Notes: a model not told the origin generated them from the letters alone. DNA of 54,506 nt from Planctomycetota bacterium (GCA_018242565.1 JAFEBR010000982.1:1-54506), one strand, 5' to 3'. Positions 1 through 10,522 are shown, counted from the stretch's first letter. Numbers and translations are program-made.

Positions 1-79
1 AAGACGAACTCCAGCGCCACCAGGAACGCCCGCCACCCAGAGACGAAAACCCGCCCGAGCCGCGCCCGTAAGGCCGATG

Positions 80-2608
80 TCACAGATACCGGCCGAAACC
101 TCGTTCTTCGAGCAGTTTCACCAGTTGTCGCAAGGCGGCTTCATCCCCCTGAGGCGCGACAAGAGTGGCATCGGGCGTATGGACCACGACGAAGTCTTCG
201 AGACCGATCGTGGCCACGAGATGGTCGCCCGTCGTGCGGATGACGCAGCGCTTCGTATTCACGACACAACTGGTTCCCAGAACGGCGTTCTCGTTGTCAT
301 CCACTCCCAGCGCCTTGGGCAGGGCCTGCCAACTGCCGACATCGTCCCAGTCGAACGTGGCCGACACCACGAAGACTTCGCTGCGAGTAGTCAACCGGCT
401 GACGAGCGGTTCCAGAACCCCATGGTCAATGGAAATCGAGGGCAACTGGGCAAACCCCTCGTCGATCGCGGCAGCCCAGCCGTTGACCCGAGCACGTTCC
501 GCAATTCGCGACAACCCTTCGTAAATTGCCGGCTGAAATTCGGCCAGCAACTCGAGAATCCGTGCGGCACGCCATACGAAAATCCCGGAATTCCAGAGAA
601 ATGTGCCGGCCGACAGAAATTCCCGGGCCGTTTCCACATCGGGCTTTTCACGAAAGCGTGCGACGCTCCAGGCCCCGGTCCCCTCTCCCGCCACCGCCGC
701 CCCCCGCTCGATATACCCGTAACCGGTCGCCGGGTACTGTGGCGGAATCCCGATCAGAACGCTCGCATCCGGTTGCTCGGTGACAAATTGCACGGCCCGT
801 TCCACGGTGGCCCGAAACGCTTGTTCCGGGCGAATCAAATGATCGGCCGGGGTAATCAACAGGATCGCATTCGGGTCGGCTTCCCGCACCTGCCAGGCGG
901 CCAGGCCGATGCAGGGGGCCGTGTTCCGCCCGCAAGGCTCGGCAATCACCTGCGCGGCCGTCAGTTGCGGCAATTGCCGCAGGGTCTCGGCCACATACGC
1001 GGCATTGGTGACCACGTGCATATTCCGGGAAGACACCCAGGAATGGCAACGGTCGGCCGCCTGCTGAATCAGGGAACGATCGCCCGCCAGTGTCAGGAAC
1101 TGTTTCGGCTTGGCGCGTCGGCTTTCTGGCCAGAAACGGGTGCCACTGCCTCCCGCCATGATGACCAGGTTCAGCAATCGCGACAGCGCCGGCTCGGTCG
1201 AAAGATACAGCGGGCTGTCAAAATTCTGGGTGCGGTCCACCCGGGCGGCCAGTTCTGCGGGATCGACCGCGAACAAGGGACTGATTTCCACCAGAGCGTC
1301 GCTGGCGATCTCGACCCCCGCGGCACGCAGCCAACTGGCGTGCAGCCGCGACAAGCTGGCCTGCACATGGGTCTGCGAAAAATCTCCCGTCTTGTTTTTG
1401 AGCGGACAGAACTCGTCTTCCCGCCGGGCTTCGTAAACCAGCGACTTTTCCGTCAAAGGCAATACGTCGAAAATGAACCGTTCGAATTTGACGGCATTCT
1501 CGTTCGCCGGCTGCACGTGCAGTCCCTGCTCATCCAGGTGCGGCACCTTCTTAATCGCGCGATGGAAGGGCAGTTCGATGCGATTGTCACGCAAACGAGT
1601 CAGAAAGTCCCGGCTGAATATATGAATCGCCGTATTTCCGGCCCAGAACTGCAGCCCTCCCTGCGAATCGACCTGCTCAGACACGTCCGCCGGCATATCG
1701 CTGTATTCGATAATCTGCGTGAGCCCATCGACCTCGACGATGACCCCCATGCGCTCGGCCGCCGACAACTTGGCCACGACTTTCGTCGATAACTCACTCC
1801 CCGTCTGGGCGTGATAGCCCAGAAACACCGGGTCGCAAACACGGGCCAGGGGGTTATCGACCTGGTGGTAGTACAAGTAGTCGACGCCCGCGTCGCACAT
1901 CTGATCGAGAATGTGTTCGCGATCGAGTGCCCGCAGGATCCCGCCATGTCCATCGGGGTTCAGGACCAGTTCGTGCTTCGAACCGAGCAGCAAACGGCCG
2001 GTGGTCAGGTCCACGGCCGGCATCGTCCCCTGCCGAAAGAAATGGACGTGCCGCGGATTCAGACCGAAGTACCGGTGCGTCAGAAAGAACTCGACCGTCT
2101 CATCATGAGTCGCATCGCTGGTCATGATGTAATAGGGGATGACGGCTCCCGCCTCGCGCGAGCGGGCGACCACCTGCTCGGCCAGCATCTGGAACAGCGA
2201 CTTATTGCTGACCGGGCCAATCGGAAACTGACCCTTGGGATGCGGAAATCCTAATCGTGAACCTTCGCCCCCCGCCACGAGGATGACCCCGACACGACCA
2301 CTCCGCAACAATTCCAGGCCGGCCTGATAAGCGGCTTGATGGGCCCGCCTGTCGGCCTCGGACTGCGGCACGCGAATGACCTGCCGGGGGGGGCGGGCCC
2401 GACGGGCGCGGTCCGCCGGCGATTCCTCGTCGACGGCCTCGCTGTTCTGCTGCCACAGTCGCGCCAACTGCTCGAAATCGACAGCCTGGAGTTGCCCGAC
2501 CAGGCTGTCTCTCTGGGTCGGAGTCAATTCGTTCCAGAAGCGGAGCAGGTGGTCCTGCCGGTGGACACGCAAACGTTCAACGAGATTCGTGGGCAAGGTC
2601 ATCGTCAT
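80..2608 (-). CDS. Fused UDP-N-acetylhexosamine pyrophosphorylase / mannose-1-phosphate guanylyltransferase
   Basis: This 842-residue protein carries two nucleotidyltransferase domains in one frame. Residues about 100-475 match the eukaryote-like UDPGP/UAP family: the glycine-rich loop VAGGEGSRLG (111-120) is followed by the Lys of HPKG, and NPDGHGG lies near 217-223. Residues about 479-842 form a short ManC domain with MAGGSGTRFWPESRR (484-498), KPKQF, EPCGRNTAP, PADH and FREKP; it lacks the cupin/isomerase domain of long ManC proteins. The expected products are UDP-GlcNAc/GalNAc and GDP-mannose, both cytoplasmic precursors of surface polysaccharide. The junction is abrupt: the second domain starts where a free ManC would have its initiator. 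The ATG at 2608 is preferred to an upstream in-frame TTG at 2638; neither has a strong Shine-Dalgarno. The exact sugar specificity of the first half is inferred. Confidence 0.88.
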   Translation of the reverse strand: MTMTLPTNLVERLRVHRQDHLLRFWNELTPTQRDSLVGQLQAVDFEQLARLWQQNSEAVDEESPADRARRARPPRQVIRVPQSEADRRAHQAAYQAGLELLRSGRVGVILVAGGEGSRLGFPHPKGQFPIGPVSNKSLFQMLAEQVVARSREAGAVIPYYIMTSDATHDETVEFFLTHRYFGLNPRHVHFFRQGTMPAVDLTTGRLLLGSKHELVLNPDGHGGILRALDREHILDQMCDAGVDYLYYHQVDNPLARVCDPVFLGYHAQTGSELSTKVVAKLSAAERMGVIVEVDGLTQIIEYSDMPADVSEQVDSQGGLQFWAGNTAIHIFSRDFLTRLRDNRIELPFHRAIKKVPHLDEQGLHVQPANENAVKFERFIFDVLPLTEKSLVYEARREDEFCPLKNKTGDFSQTHVQASLSRLHASWLRAAGVEIASDALVEISPLFAVDPAELAARVDRTQNFDSPLYLSTEPALSRLLNLVIMAGGSGTRFWPESRRAKPKQFLTLAGDRSLIQQAADRCHSWVSSRNMHVVTNAAYVAETLRQLPQLTAAQVIAEPCGRNTAPCIGLAAWQVREADPNAILLITPADHLIRPEQAFRATVERAVQFVTEQPDASVLIGIPPQYPATGYGYIERGAAVAGEGTGAWSVARFREKPDVETAREFLSAGTFLWNSGIFVWRAARILELLAEFQPAIYEGLSRIAERARVNGWAAAIDEGFAQLPSISIDHGVLEPLVSRLTTRSEVFVVSATFDWDDVGSWQALPKALGVDDNENAVLGTSCVVNTKRCVIRTTGDHLVATIGLEDFVVVHTPDATLVAPQGDEAALRQLVKLLEERGFGRYL

Positions 2609-2681
2609 GGATCGACAAGGGCGGAAACTGGGTACCAACCCTTATCATCCAATCTGCCACCTGAATCGGCAAGCCGACGCG

Positions 2682-3074
2682 CTACGAGTGCTGGCACATC
2701 AGCAGCAGGCTGTAGAGCACGACGCCACTGACCATGACGGTCGCGAAATACAGCACCCGGCGGGCCACGTGAATCTTACGCCGGGCGATGATCTGGCAGA
2801 TGATCGACACGATTGCCACCAACCCGAATTTGAAATAGGTCAGCCCCGGGGGGCCCCAACTGTCGAGAAAATAGCGGGCAATCGGGTTGCCTTCGACGTA
2901 CGACAGGCCCGTCGTCGCCGGTGTGTGCGTGATTAGATACCGAGTCAAATAGACGTCGAGGGCACTCGCCACAATAAATAACAGGGTCTCAACTTCCAGA
3001 GGCATTCGCTGACGAACTTTCATCCACAGTGAGCGAATCACCGTTGACCGTTCTCCATGAGACAACACGTTCAT
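2682..3074 (-). CDS. DUF5658-like small membrane protein
   Basis: The 130-residue protein has three or four hydrophobic segments. The first follows PLEVETLL and contains DVYLTRYLI; a NPIARYFLD motif then leads into GPPGLTYFKFGLV. The arrangement (D...T near the first helix, NP between helices, G..GL..FK before the next) is what I recall for DUF5658 proteins, whose function is unknown. The ATG at 3074 is chosen because an AAGG stretch lies about 9 bases upstream; the open frame extends further but without membrane features. It lies upstream of the pyrophosphorylase on the same strand, about 70 bases away, and could be co-transcribed with it. Confidence 0.7.
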   Translation of the reverse strand: MNVLSHGERSTVIRSLWMKVRQRMPLEVETLLFIVASALDVYLTRYLITHTPATTGLSYVEGNPIARYFLDSWGPPGLTYFKFGLVAIVSIICQIIARRKIHVARRVLYFATVMVSGVVLYSLLLMCQHS

Positions 3075-3660
3075 GGCGCGAGACCTTTCCCCAAAAAAAA
3101 TCGGGACAGGAATTAGTGAAGTGAGCTTTTCATATATATGCAGCTTCGACATTTCCTTCAACAGCAGTTCACGAATTCTTAACCAAGAATTCGCATTTCC
3201 GGAGACAATTCTTTGGCCGACACAGGGAGTGGTCCGTGGCGACTCGAATCTGAGGATCTGGGAATTCGAGACTTCATCGCCAGAGGACCAGCCACTTTTC
3301 CCCGCGGAGCGGCACTTCGCTCGGTCCACACCGGCAAGTGTTTGCGGTGTCGGGTGTCACTGGTTTCCTGACCTGCATCTGTCCGTGACGCTGCATGCAG
3401 TCAGCCCGCGCAGGTCCAGTTCGTTGGTCATTCTCTGCGCGACACTTTGGTTCGAGACCCAGCGCTTGCTGGCTCAGAATCAGAGGCAGCCGGGTGTCGT
3501 TTCGCGAATCGAGAGGAGCGGGTCGAGAGAACGAGGGGGCGGGGTCCGCGATCACCCTGAGCAGCGACAAACGGGCTGTGTGCCGGTGTTTCGCGTGCGA
3601 CATCAGTACCAGCCTCGAACTCGCATCGATTGCGACAGTCGCCGGGTGTAAACTGCCAGT
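3075..3660. other. Gene-free stretch (586 bp)
   Basis: This lies between divergent genes. Open frames here have atypical composition and no recognisable domain. An AT-rich patch around 3085-3215 probably holds the promoter of the minus-strand gene, but I cannot place clear -35/-10 boxes. Confidence 0.4.
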
Positions 3661-4314
3661 ATGTCTCTGCTGCCAGTTCATTCCGCTGAGATGCGCCCAG
3701 ACACGCCGCCTCACCCCAGGCGCCGTATCCCCTGGTCATTGCAGTTGTTTCTGGGTCTTTTGGCGCTCATCGCCATGTGCTCGGGATGGGTCGCGCTGCG
3801 TGGCTACCGCCAAATAACCGCCATCCGCGAGATCGAAGCGCTCGGCGGTTATGTAGCCCAAAAGCCGGTCGGCGCACCCTGGCTCCGCAAAATCATCGGC
3901 GAACGTCAAATGCGGATGTTTGACAAAGTGACGATGGTGTCATTCAACGGCCCCCAGGTGACGAACACCGGCATCCAGCATCTGCGTGGACTCTCCTCAC
4001 TCAAACAGCTTTCACTCAACCAAACCCAAGTGACTGACGCTGGCCTGCAGAATCTTTGCGGGCTGATTGCACTCGAATTTCTTAATCTGGATCAGACTCA
4101 AGTGACTGACGCCGGCTTGGAGCGGATCCGCAGCTTGACCGCACTCAGACACCTGACGCTCAAAAACACACAGGTGACCGATGCCGGCTTGCAGCATCTT
4201 CGCGGACTCTCCGCACTCGAAACCCTATGGCTCGACGACACGCAAGTGACCCACGTGGGAGTCACCCAATTGCAGCAGGCATTGCCCAATCTGGTAATTC
4301 GCCCGCAACGATGA
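3661..4314 (+). CDS. Membrane-anchored leucine-rich-repeat protein
   Basis: The 217-residue protein has a short basic N-terminus, one transmembrane helix at about residues 25-46 and a C-terminal leucine-rich-repeat array. The repeat phase is regular at 24 residues: QVT followed by a G four or five residues later begins near residues 99, 123, 147, 171 and 195, each with an L..L.L core, as in ribonuclease-inhibitor-like LRRs. Such repeats bind proteins; planctomycetes carry many. The helix orientation suggests the repeats are exposed outside the cytoplasm. The start is uncertain: the ATG at 3661 and the one at 3691 are both possible and neither has a clear ribosome binding site. The partner is unknown. 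Confidence 0.8.
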   Translation: MSLLPVHSAEMRPDTPPHPRRRIPWSLQLFLGLLALIAMCSGWVALRGYRQITAIREIEALGGYVAQKPVGAPWLRKIIGERQMRMFDKVTMVSFNGPQVTNTGIQHLRGLSSLKQLSLNQTQVTDAGLQNLCGLIALEFLNLDQTQVTDAGLERIRSLTALRHLTLKNTQVTDAGLQHLRGLSALETLWLDDTQVTHVGVTQLQQALPNLVIRPQR

Positions 4315-4424
4315 GACCGCGCCTTGCCAAAGTGCGGACACTGCAGCAAAAATAAGGTACAAGGGGATCTCGTCCCAACCGATCGCCCCAGCGGTCATTC
4401 CCGACAACTCTTCAGAATTTAGAC

Positions 4425-4982
4425 ATGTCCAGCACGCTCACCCGACATCGCTTCACCGTCGATCAGTACGAAGAGATGGGTCAGACGGGCATTCTTACCG
4501 AAAACGACCATGTCGAATTATTGCAGGGGGAGATCGTCGAAAAAATGACCATTGGCCCGGGGCATGCCGCGTGTGTGAATCGCATGAATCGCGTATTTCA
4601 GCAGCGATTCGGATCGGTCGCAATCATCGCGGTTCAGAATCCGATTCGAACCGCGGACAGCGAACCGGAGCCCGATGTCGCTGTCTTAAAGTTCGACGAA
4701 GATTTCTATGCCCGAGGAACGCCGCGTGGCGAAGATGTGCTGCTCGTCGTCGAAGTGTCTGATGTGACTCTCGAAACGGATCGTACACTGAAAAGCGAGA
4801 TTTACGCGCTGGCTGGAATTCCCGAGTATTGGATCATCAATCTGGTCGAGGAACGCCTGGAGGTCCTTCGTCGGCCATCTCCGGCCGGAAAGTACGCCAG
4901 CCTTCAATCATTCGACCGCACAGCGACCATCACGCCGTTGCTCTTTCCCGACTGCACCCTGAACGTCTCGGATTTATTTTAA
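4425..4982 (+). CDS. Uma2-family (DUF820) putative endonuclease
   Basis: The 185-residue protein has the full length and layout of the Uma2/DUF820 family, which has a PD-(D/E)XK nuclease fold. Visible elements are an N-terminal F(T)VDQYEEM segment, HVELLQGEIVE, an EPEPDVAVL strand carrying the first acidic residue, LLVVEVSD carrying the second, a Lys in LKSEIYA, and the family hallmark AGIPEYWIINL. Biological role and substrate are not established for most members, which are numerous in cyanobacteria and planctomycetes. It appears to be a single-gene unit. Confidence 0.88.
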   Translation: MSSTLTRHRFTVDQYEEMGQTGILTENDHVELLQGEIVEKMTIGPGHAACVNRMNRVFQQRFGSVAIIAVQNPIRTADSEPEPDVAVLKFDEDFYARGTPRGEDVLLVVEVSDVTLETDRTLKSEIYALAGIPEYWIINLVEERLEVLRRPSPAGKYASLQSFDRTATITPLLFPDCTLNVSDLF

Positions 4983-5168
4983 GCGAGACGGCAACGAGAC
5001 TGGTCATAATTCACGGAGCCGAGGCGGCCGAACAGGGCGACACACCCACCACGTCCGAAGCGTGATCCTGCCGCCATACAGGCGTCGCAGCCATCGGTGA
5101 ATTCCGTGCGGTTTCATGGACCTGTCCAGATTGAGGACGGTCAGTATCAGTCGGCAGACGTGCGTTGA

Positions 5169-5564
5169 TTAACGCGACTCGGCCGACGAGACATCCCAAC
5201 TGTGGCCGCATGAATCGCACTCGAAGCCAACCAACCGTCCCATTCCGGGAACGGCCAGCGAATTGCGATATGCGACCGCGGGTTGATCATCAACCGGAAC
5301 GACCGCCGCGCGATTGCAGACCGGGCAGCAGCGATTCTGATGCAGCAGACGTGCTCGAGCGAGTGGTTGTTCGGCAAGACAGGCGTCCGTCGGTCCAATT
5401 CGACCGGCAATGGCCCGATCACGACCGGGAAACTTAAGAATGACAGGCCCGTCGCCTGCATCATCTCTTTCGAGAGGCTCTTCGACGGTGGTGCCCCACT
5501 CCGAGCGACTGGGCGGGTAAATCGACAATGCCACCGGCGGCAAATGCAATTTCAAACAGCTCAT
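5169..5564 (-). CDS. Small zinc-ribbon protein
   Basis: The 131-residue protein ends with two CxxC pairs (CCPVCNR at about residues 79-85 and ECDSCGHSW near 114-122), spaced as in a zinc ribbon. The N-terminal half is hydrophilic and of no recognised family. The ATG at 5564 has a strong AGGGAGG about 6 bases upstream, which supports it as a real gene despite its size. A nucleic-acid or regulatory role is possible but would be a guess. Confidence 0.65.
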   Translation of the reverse strand: MSCLKLHLPPVALSIYPPSRSEWGTTVEEPLERDDAGDGPVILKFPGRDRAIAGRIGPTDACLAEQPLARARLLHQNRCCPVCNRAAVVPVDDQPAVAYRNSLAVPGMGRLVGFECDSCGHSWDVSSAESR

Positions 5565-5951
5565 CCGTGAGCCTCCCTGGTTGTGGCCATCTTGGCCGGG
5601 ATTGAAATTCCTACGCGACGGCGGGGAGAATAAATCGTGTGGCGCAGTCCTGCAAGGTGGGTCCGCAAAAAATCTCAGGAAATTTGTAACTTTTTCCCAA
5701 CACCGCGCGCCACACCCCAGAGGACGCCCTCACGCCCATTCATACCTCATCACAACCGGATGTCGGCTCGCCCCCTCGGTTGAGCCTGCCTGATGATTCT
5801 GGGACACTGAAACCCGCCCCGAAGCATCGGTCAGGCAAGTCGACGGGAAATCACTGGGCCTGTCGCACGCCGTCAGCGGGTCATTGCGAGCTTTCCTGAA
5901 TTGCCACAGATGCCATCTTCACCCCAGTCTCCCTGAAGCCCCAGAGACATC
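5565..5951. other. Gene-free stretch (387 bp)
   Basis: No convincing coding frame is present. A 6-bp inverted pair (CAACCG at 5753, CGGTTG at 5777) is too weak to call a terminator. The stretch presumably holds the promoters of the zinc-ribbon gene and the sulfatase. Confidence 0.4.
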
Positions 5952-7379
5952 ATGAAATTGCTACAGCGAATTGGCTGGCTGGTCGGATTGTGCCTCGGCT
6001 GGTCAACCATCCATGCTTATGCTGCTGAGCGGACCCCCAACATCGTGGTCGTTTTTACCGACGACCAAGGGTATGGCGACTTGGGCTGCTACGGGGCGCA
6101 TGGTTTCAAAACTCCGCATCTCGATCGACTGGCCCAGGAAGGCATCCGCTTCACCGACTTTTACGTGGCACAGGCTGTCTGTTCGGCGTCCCGCACGGCC
6201 CTGCTCACGGGGTGTTACCCCAATCGACTGGGAATTGTCGGTGCCCTCGGCCCCAAAGATCGACATGGAATTCATGCCGACGAAACGACCCTGGGCGAAT
6301 TGTGTCGCTCCCAGAAATACGCGACCTGCGCTGTCGGCAAATGGCATTTGGGACACCACCAGCCCTTCCTGCCTTTGCAACACGGGTTCGATGAATACCT
6401 CGGGCTCCCCTATTCCAACGACATGTGGCCGAAACACCCCACCGCCGGAGCCAATTTCCCGGACCTGCCCCTGATCTCCGGGAACGCAGTCATCGAAAAA
6501 GATCCCGATCAGACGCAACTCACGAAGCGCTATACCGAGCGGGCCGTGGACTTTATCAATCGGCATGCGTCGCAACCGTTTTTCCTGTACCTGGCCCATA
6601 ACATGCCCCACGTCCCCCTGTTCACCTCGGAAGAGTTCAAGGGGAAATCACTGCAGGGTCCATATGGCGACGTGATTGAGGAAATCGACTGGTCGGTGGG
6701 GCAGATTCTCTCGGCTCTCAAAAACAACAACATCGATCAGGAAACACTGGTGATCTTCACCTGCGACAATGGGCCCTGGTTAAGCTACGGAAGTCACGCT
6801 GGCTCGGCAGGCCCATTGCGGGAAGGCAAAGGGACGACATTCGAAGGCGGAGTCCGAGTTCCGTTTTTGGCCCGCTGGCCTGGAAAAATCCCCGCGGGTG
6901 CGGTTTGCCGAGAACCCGCCATGACGATTGACCTGTTTCCCACCATCGCCCGACTGATCGGTGCGCCGCTCGTCGACCACCAGGTCAACGGGCGCAAAAT
7001 CGATGGGCTCGACATCTGGCCTTTGCTCAGCGGCCAACCGCAGGCCCAGTCACCCCATGAAGTTCTCTATTTCTACTGGCTCAATCGGCTGGATGCTGTG
7101 CGCAGCGGTCGCTGGAAACTGCACGTGCCGCACGAATATCCCCGCGTGATCCAACCCGGCGCGGCTGGCAAACCGGGACAAATGGAGACGCGCCGGACCG
7201 AACTCGCGCTGTACGATCTCATAGAAGATCCTGGCGAGCGAAACAGTCTGGCCGGACCGCATCCCGATGTCGTGGCTCGCCTGCAAAGCTACGTGGAAAG
7301 TGCGCGGGCCGACCTGGGAGATTCCGCCACCCAGAGAACCGGAACCGGGGTCCGGCAGCCAGGTCGCTTGCCCGAATGA
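5952..7379 (+). CDS. Exported sulfatase (arylsulfatase A-like)
   Basis: The 475-residue type I sulfatase starts with a signal peptide (about residues 1-24, cleavage near AYA-AER). The metal-binding [13 protein letters not shown] follows. The active-site motif [11 protein letters not shown] has Cys77 as the residue converted to formylglycine. GKWHLGHH at about 134-141, the CDNG metal ligand motif, and a C-terminal sulfatase domain are also present. It hydrolyses sulfate esters, probably of sulfated polysaccharides in the periplasm; substrate cannot be read from sequence. Activity depends on a formylglycine-generating enzyme encoded elsewhere. Its stop codon overlaps the start of the following methyltransferase gene (ATGA), so the two are translationally coupled although no functional link is obvious. 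Confidence 0.93.
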   Translation: MKLLQRIGWLVGLCLGWSTIHAYAAERTPNIVVVFTDDQGYGDLGCYGAHGFKTPHLDRLAQEGIRFTDFYVAQAVCSASRTALLTGCYPNRLGIVGALGPKDRHGIHADETTLGELCRSQKYATCAVGKWHLGHHQPFLPLQHGFDEYLGLPYSNDMWPKHPTAGANFPDLPLISGNAVIEKDPDQTQLTKRYTERAVDFINRHASQPFFLYLAHNMPHVPLFTSEEFKGKSLQGPYGDVIEEIDWSVGQILSALKNNNIDQETLVIFTCDNGPWLSYGSHAGSAGPLREGKGTTFEGGVRVPFLARWPGKIPAGAVCREPAMTIDLFPTIARLIGAPLVDHQVNGRKIDGLDIWPLLSGQPQAQSPHEVLYFYWLNRLDAVRSGRWKLHVPHEYPRVIQPGAAGKPGQMETRRTELALYDLIEDPGERNSLAGPHPDVVARLQSYVESARADLGDSATQRTGTGVRQPGRLPE

Positions 7380-8611
7380 CTCACATGGAGAGCGGATTGT
7401 TACCCCCCGACGAACCCCGGTGGCGCGAGGAATGGGACCTGCTGCACGAACTCCGACACGCGCCGGAGTTGCTCAGAATTGTCGCCGAGTCGAGCGGCAA
7501 CGAATTATCCCGGCAAACGCAACTTCGACGCGAGTATCCCGACCGACTCGTACGGGGCGCCTTTGCTCTGGGAGATTTGCGGCGCAAGGCAGCCGGCAAA
7601 TTCACCCGGGCCGCCGAGATGTGGTTTGATCGCCAGGGACTCGAACAATCGACCTCTGAGACCGTGGCCCGCTACAAAGCCCAACGGTTCGCGGGACCCG
7701 TTTTCGACTTCTGCTCGGGAATCGGCGGTGATGCTCTGGCACTCGCCCAACATGGTTCCGTCACGACGGTGGATGCGAATCCGGTCGCCGGATTGCGTGC
7801 CCTGTGGAATGCCGAGGCCTATGGCGTTGCCGACCGGGTGTCCCCGCAGTGTGCCGATGTGACGCAGATCGATCCGGGGACATCCCTGGTGCACATTGAC
7901 CCTGACCGCCGGGCGGGGGCCAGCCAGCGGGCGGTGCGGATTGAAGATTATGTGCCGGGCCTCGAATTTCTGCAGCAGTTGATTCGTACGGCCCGGGGGG
8001 GCGCGATCAAGCTCAGCCCCGCCTCGAACTTTGGCGGCAAGTTTCGCGACGTGGAAGTGGAATTGATCAGCCTGCACGGAGAATGCAAAGAGGCCACGAT
8101 CTGGTTCGGCGAACTCCGGGGCAGCGCCTCGTGCCGGGCGACGCTGCTCCCCACGGGTGAGTCGATCTGCGGCGAACCGCTCGACTACGCCGCGCCCCTT
8201 TCCGCGCCTTTGCGCTACGTGTTTGATCCCGATCCGGCGGTGGTCCGATCCGGGCTGGTGGATGCAGTTGCCACCCAGTTGGATTTGTGCCGACTGGATG
8301 CCGCCGAGGAGTACCTGACCGGCAGCGAAATTCCCAACAGCGGATTCGTGCAGGCCTTTGAGGTCCTGGCCGAGTTGTCCAACAATCCGGCCGAGATTCG
8401 CAAGTACTTTCGGTCCGCTCCGTACGGTCAGTTGGAAATCAAATGCCGGCACATTCCGATTGAGGCCGACAGCGTCCGCCGAAAGCTGCAGTTAAACGGC
8501 GACCAGGCCGGCGTGCTGATCTTCGCGCGCCTCGATGGGAAATCGCGGGCACTCGTCTGTCGCCGGGTCACCCGGGGCGTCGCATCGTCGCCGGACACGG
8601 CTGTGCCGTGA
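7376..8611 (+). CDS. Class I SAM-dependent methyltransferase, THUMP-like family
   Basis: The 411-residue protein has a Rossmann methyltransferase core: motif I is [15 protein letters not shown] (110-124), followed by an acidic end of strand 2 in VTTVDANP. The motif-IV region is HIDPDRRAG (173-181), characteristic of the bacterial family annotated as class I methyltransferase with a C-terminal THUMP-like domain. The C-terminal part holds the [14 protein letters not shown] segment of that domain. The substrate is probably RNA or protein, by analogy only. The gene starts inside the sulfatase stop (ATGA overlap); a second Met at codon 4 is an alternative start. Confidence 0.82.
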   Translation: MTHMESGLLPPDEPRWREEWDLLHELRHAPELLRIVAESSGNELSRQTQLRREYPDRLVRGAFALGDLRRKAAGKFTRAAEMWFDRQGLEQSTSETVARYKAQRFAGPVFDFCSGIGGDALALAQHGSVTTVDANPVAGLRALWNAEAYGVADRVSPQCADVTQIDPGTSLVHIDPDRRAGASQRAVRIEDYVPGLEFLQQLIRTARGGAIKLSPASNFGGKFRDVEVELISLHGECKEATIWFGELRGSASCRATLLPTGESICGEPLDYAAPLSAPLRYVFDPDPAVVRSGLVDAVATQLDLCRLDAAEEYLTGSEIPNSGFVQAFEVLAELSNNPAEIRKYFRSAPYGQLEIKCRHIPIEADSVRRKLQLNGDQAGVLIFARLDGKSRALVCRRVTRGVASSPDTAVP

Positions 8612-8648
8612 CCGATTTTGGGCCCACAGGGGCAGGCCACAGCCGCGA

Positions 8649-9530
8649 TTACCCGAGTTCCACAAAGAACCCCGCCGCCGTCCACTGGTGAAACCACTCT
8701 TGAAGTCGAACGGCGAGTTCGTCGTCGGTCAGTGACGATTCGCGGGTGGCACAGTCCAGTGCTGACCCCAGCGACGCACCTTCCTGCAAGGCTTCCAACA
8801 AGAGGTACTGCTCGCGCGACAGGACGAAACGTTGAACGCGGTAGTCGCGGCGGGTGATCGCCAGGTACGAGTCGGCCGCCTGAGGCAAGGCGATTGCAGT
8901 ACCACGGGCCGTCGCCGTGAAGAACTCGTTGAGGGGAAAGCTCAAGGCCAGCAATCGCAAACAGGGCGCCGGCACGAGCCGGGTGTGAATCCAGGCATCG
9001 GCCGGAATCTCGCGCAGCCGCGCGAGATCCAGCGTCTGCAGCCGTTCCACCCCCGGCCCATCGAACACCTCGTTGACGACGCGCTCCAGCCGGGCCAGAT
9101 CAATCATCAAGGCGGGCCAATCCAGAGCCGTGTCCGGGGCATCGTCCACGGCGGGGCGCGTCGCCCTCAGAAACTCGGGGAAATTCGCACCGAGCTGCCC
9201 CAGCGTGTAACTGGTCGAGGGGTGATCCTGCAGATAGCCAACGGCAAACGTATCGAACAGTTCATCTCCCAGCGCGCGGGCCAGGACCGAATACTCGGTC
9301 CGCAGGCAATCCAGCAGCCGGGCGTAATACGCGTGATAGTAAATCTCGAGCCGTTCGAGACTGGTCTGCGCGCGCGAGCGCGAAATGACCTGCTCCACCT
9401 GCCCCGGGCCGAGGGCGATCTGTTGCTTCGCCGTGGTTGATTCCAGCGCGGTCCGCGGGCCGGCCGGATGCGTAATGACCGCCTGCATCCAGCGTTGAAT
9501 CTCATCCAGGGTGTGGCGCGGTTCGCTCAT
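8649..9530 (-). CDS. DUF2063 (BufC/HvfC-like) partner protein of the MNIO enzyme
   Basis: The 293-residue protein has the DUF2063 N-terminal helical domain ([18 protein letters not shown] near 90-107, [12 protein letters not shown] further on). Its C-terminal part resembles the winged-helix peptide-recognition region seen in BufC/HvfC proteins. Family members bind the precursor peptide and present it to the DUF692 enzyme. It is the last gene of the putative operon, and its start overlaps the stop of the DUF692 gene by 4 bases. It ends 37 bases from the convergent methyltransferase gene, with no clear terminator between them. Confidence 0.85.
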   Translation of the reverse strand: MSEPRHTLDEIQRWMQAVITHPAGPRTALESTTAKQQIALGPGQVEQVISRSRAQTSLERLEIYYHAYYARLLDCLRTEYSVLARALGDELFDTFAVGYLQDHPSTSYTLGQLGANFPEFLRATRPAVDDAPDTALDWPALMIDLARLERVVNEVFDGPGVERLQTLDLARLREIPADAWIHTRLVPAPCLRLLALSFPLNEFFTATARGTAIALPQAADSYLAITRRDYRVQRFVLSREQYLLLEALQEGASLGSALDCATRESSLTDDELAVRLQEWFHQWTAAGFFVELG

Positions 9531-10522
9531 TCGGCCGCCGCGACTAAGAACGAGACCGGATTGGACACCGCCAGCGGACGATCCACCGCCGTCACCGCCG
9601 CGATGGCGGGCAACTCCCGCTGCGGGACGAGCGCGCCCGGTGCGTGCAGGGGCACGTTGGGCCTCACCGACTCAGTGGACTCGGGCCCGGCGGTCGGCGT
9701 CAAATATCGCCGGGCCTTGAGGACTTCCGCATGCACGACCGAGAACTCAGGAATGGCGGCATCCCACTCGAGCAACGTGGAAACCGGGCCGGTCTGCCGC
9801 CGGGCGTGCGCGTACAGTTCCCAGACTGGGTCGATCACCGGGCCATCATGGGTATCAATGCAATGCGTGCCACAGTTCGTGTGCCCCGCCAGATGAAACT
9901 GTACGATTCGGCGATGCGGCACCGCGTCGATGTACTCCCGCGGATCGAAGTCGTGATTGATACTCGATACGTAAATGTTATTGACGTCGAGCAACAGACC
10001 GCAGTCCGCGTCTTCCGCCATGCGGGTCAGGAACTCCCATTCCGACAGCGTCGAATCGGCAAACGTCACGTAAGAACTCGGGTTCTCGAGCACAAACGGG
10101 CGCTCGAGCACATCCTGGACGATCCGCAGGCGGGCCACCACGTGCGCCAGCGTTTCTTCGTTCAGCGGAATGGGCAGCAGATCGTGCGTATTCCGCCCGG
10201 CGACTCCGGTCCAGCACAGGTGGTCCGAGATCCAGCGCGCCTGTGTCCATTCCGCCAGACGCTTGAGCTTGTGCAGGTAGGCCAGATCGAGAGGGTCCGT
10301 ACTGCCAATCGAGAGCGACACACCGTGCATTACGATGGGGTACCGCTCGGCGATCTGCTCGAGTACATACCGCGGCCGTCCCTGGGAATCGAGGAAGTTC
10401 TCGGAAATCACCTCGAACCAGTCGACGGCGGGCGATTCCCGCAGGATGTGCTGGAAGTGAACACTGCGCAGCCCGACGCCGAAACCCAGATCGGGATAGC
10501 CAAGGCGACTCTCGCGGAGCAT
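9527..10522 (-). CDS. MNIO / DUF692 family multinuclear iron oxidase (BufB/MbnB/TglH-like)
   Basis: The 331-residue protein has a TIM-barrel layout with the metal-ligand segments of DUF692 enzymes in order: [45 protein letters not shown] and LLEWD. Characterised relatives (MbnB, TglH, BufB) use two or three iron atoms and oxygen to modify cysteines of a ribosomal peptide, for example to oxazolone/thioamide or thiooxazole. About 63 bases upstream lies a gene for a peptide with nine core cysteines, the likely substrate, and the partner DUF2063 gene overlaps downstream. The ATG at 10522 is preferred; an in-frame GTG lies at 10531. The C-terminal tail of about 50 residues is Pro/Ala/Val-rich and outside the barrel. 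Confidence 0.92.
   Translation of the reverse strand: MLRESRLGYPDLGFGVGLRSVHFQHILRESPAVDWFEVISENFLDSQGRPRYVLEQIAERYPIVMHGVSLSIGSTDPLDLAYLHKLKRLAEWTQARWISDHLCWTGVAGRNTHDLLPIPLNEETLAHVVARLRIVQDVLERPFVLENPSSYVTFADSTLSEWEFLTRMAEDADCGLLLDVNNIYVSSINHDFDPREYIDAVPHRRIVQFHLAGHTNCGTHCIDTHDGPVIDPVWELYAHARRQTGPVSTLLEWDAAIPEFSVVHAEVLKARRYLTPTAGPESTESVRPNVPLHAPGALVPQRELPAIAAVTAVDRPLAVSNPVSFLVAAAE

Noticed and set aside
77-1792. 571-codon open frame on the plus strand
   Set aside because: It is exactly antisense to the pyrophosphorylase fusion, with Arg/Gly/His-rich translation and no domain; a GC-driven shadow.
3073-3651. 192-codon plus-strand frame
   Set aside because: No ribosome binding site, no domain and unusual composition; it overlaps the start of the DUF5658-like gene.
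3955-4260. Short tandem DNA repeat
   Set aside because: The periodicity is 72 bases and in frame; it encodes the 24-residue leucine-rich repeats.
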